Virus record (IMG/VR): IMGVR_UViG_3300024518_001350
Span: 1-59,149 of that record
DNA length: 59,149 nucleotides
DNA from: a virus
Reading direction: 5' to 3' (one strand)
Shown here: in pieces, positions 59,073 to 59,149 of the stretch
Layout of the letters: every line of letters begins with the position of its first letter
Numbering within the stretch: the stretch's first letter is position 1
Made by a program: the position numbers and the translations under genes
Notes under the pieces: generated by a model
Database searches by the model: none
Told to the model about the DNA's origin: nothing
The model's input: only the letters and a program-made list of their open reading frames with translations

Positions 59073-59149
59073 TTGGCAGCTAAAAATGGTGAAGATTTTA
59101 CATTAAAGTCTCCTTCAGATCTCATTAAAATTGATGTTAAAGATTTTAA
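59073..59149 (+). CDS. Possible partial gene running off the right end
   Basis: A TTG start after GGGGTA opens a frame of 25 codons (LAAKNGEDFTLKSPSD, beginning) to the window end without a stop. If the molecule were circular in this order, it would continue only seven codons into position 19. So it is either a cut-off longer gene or a very short peptide. Confidence 0.35.
   Translation, partial: MAAKNGEDFTLKSPSDLIKIDVKDF

Noticed and set aside
1-59149. Lysogeny module or insertion sequence
   Set aside because: No integrase, transposase, excisionase, CI-like repressor or terminal inverted repeats were recognised.

Overview
This window looks like almost all of the genome of a virulent, tailed, podovirus-type phage of a Gram-negative host. 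It carries a large terminase, a large portal, a GroES-like co-chaperonin, a scaffold, an HK97-type capsid protein, head-tail adaptors, a tail nozzle/hub-like protein and several internal-virion (ejection) proteins. A spanin-like pair and an M15 peptidase endolysin point to a Gram-negative host. I see no integrase, excisionase or CI-like repressor, and no DNA polymerase or single-subunit RNA polymerase, so replication and transcription probably lean on host enzymes. The base composition is moderately AT-rich. AGA, ATA and TTA codons are common, and the three phage tRNAs appear to decode exactly these codons (Arg-UCU, Ile2-CAU-like, Leu-UAA).

Layout. Positions 1-760 are a non-coding control region. 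It holds 32-bp-spaced CATATG repeats, a candidate structured small RNA with its own promoter and a strong terminator, and then a TATAAT promoter whose short leader is a run of ten G. Rightward genes run from 762 to 45287: lysis cassette (762-2163), packaging and head (2278-11084), small membrane and secreted proteins (11093-11940), adaptors (11947-14073), three long fibre-like proteins (14085-21402), tail hub (21444-25573), internal-virion proteins (25589-31683), a giant 4023-residue polyvalent protein (31683-43754), then a phosphoesterase, a ClpP-like protease and a small lipoprotein.

From 58993 down to 45282 most genes run leftward: small early proteins, a MoxR AAA+ / DUF3150-like / metallopeptidase-VWA cassette, three tRNAs, a deoxyribosyltransferase-like protein, and a recombination module (PD-(D/E)XK nuclease, Sak-type annealing protein, SSB-like protein). 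Two rightward islands interrupt this arm: RusA-like resolvase plus a small gene (49345-50078), and a primase-helicase (51719-53512). The two arms converge at 45282-45287 with overlapping stop regions. If the molecule is circular or permuted, the two outer ends form one divergent control region of about 0.9 kb.

How it works together (inference): host RNA polymerase reads the small early and replication genes. Primase-helicase, SSB, exonuclease, annealing protein and RusA drive recombination-linked replication with a host polymerase. Heads assemble with GroES-like help around the scaffold, and DNA is packaged by the terminase. The giant polyvalent protein is probably packed in the virion or injected with the DNA; it holds a GHKL ATPase, two HExxH peptidase-like sites and an ADP-ribosyltransferase-like domain, with a repeated EKGKASR motif between its C-terminal modules. 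The most unusual items are that giant protein and its repeated junction motif, the MoxR/DUF3150/VWA cassette, the structured RNA candidates, and two related GC-rich islands.
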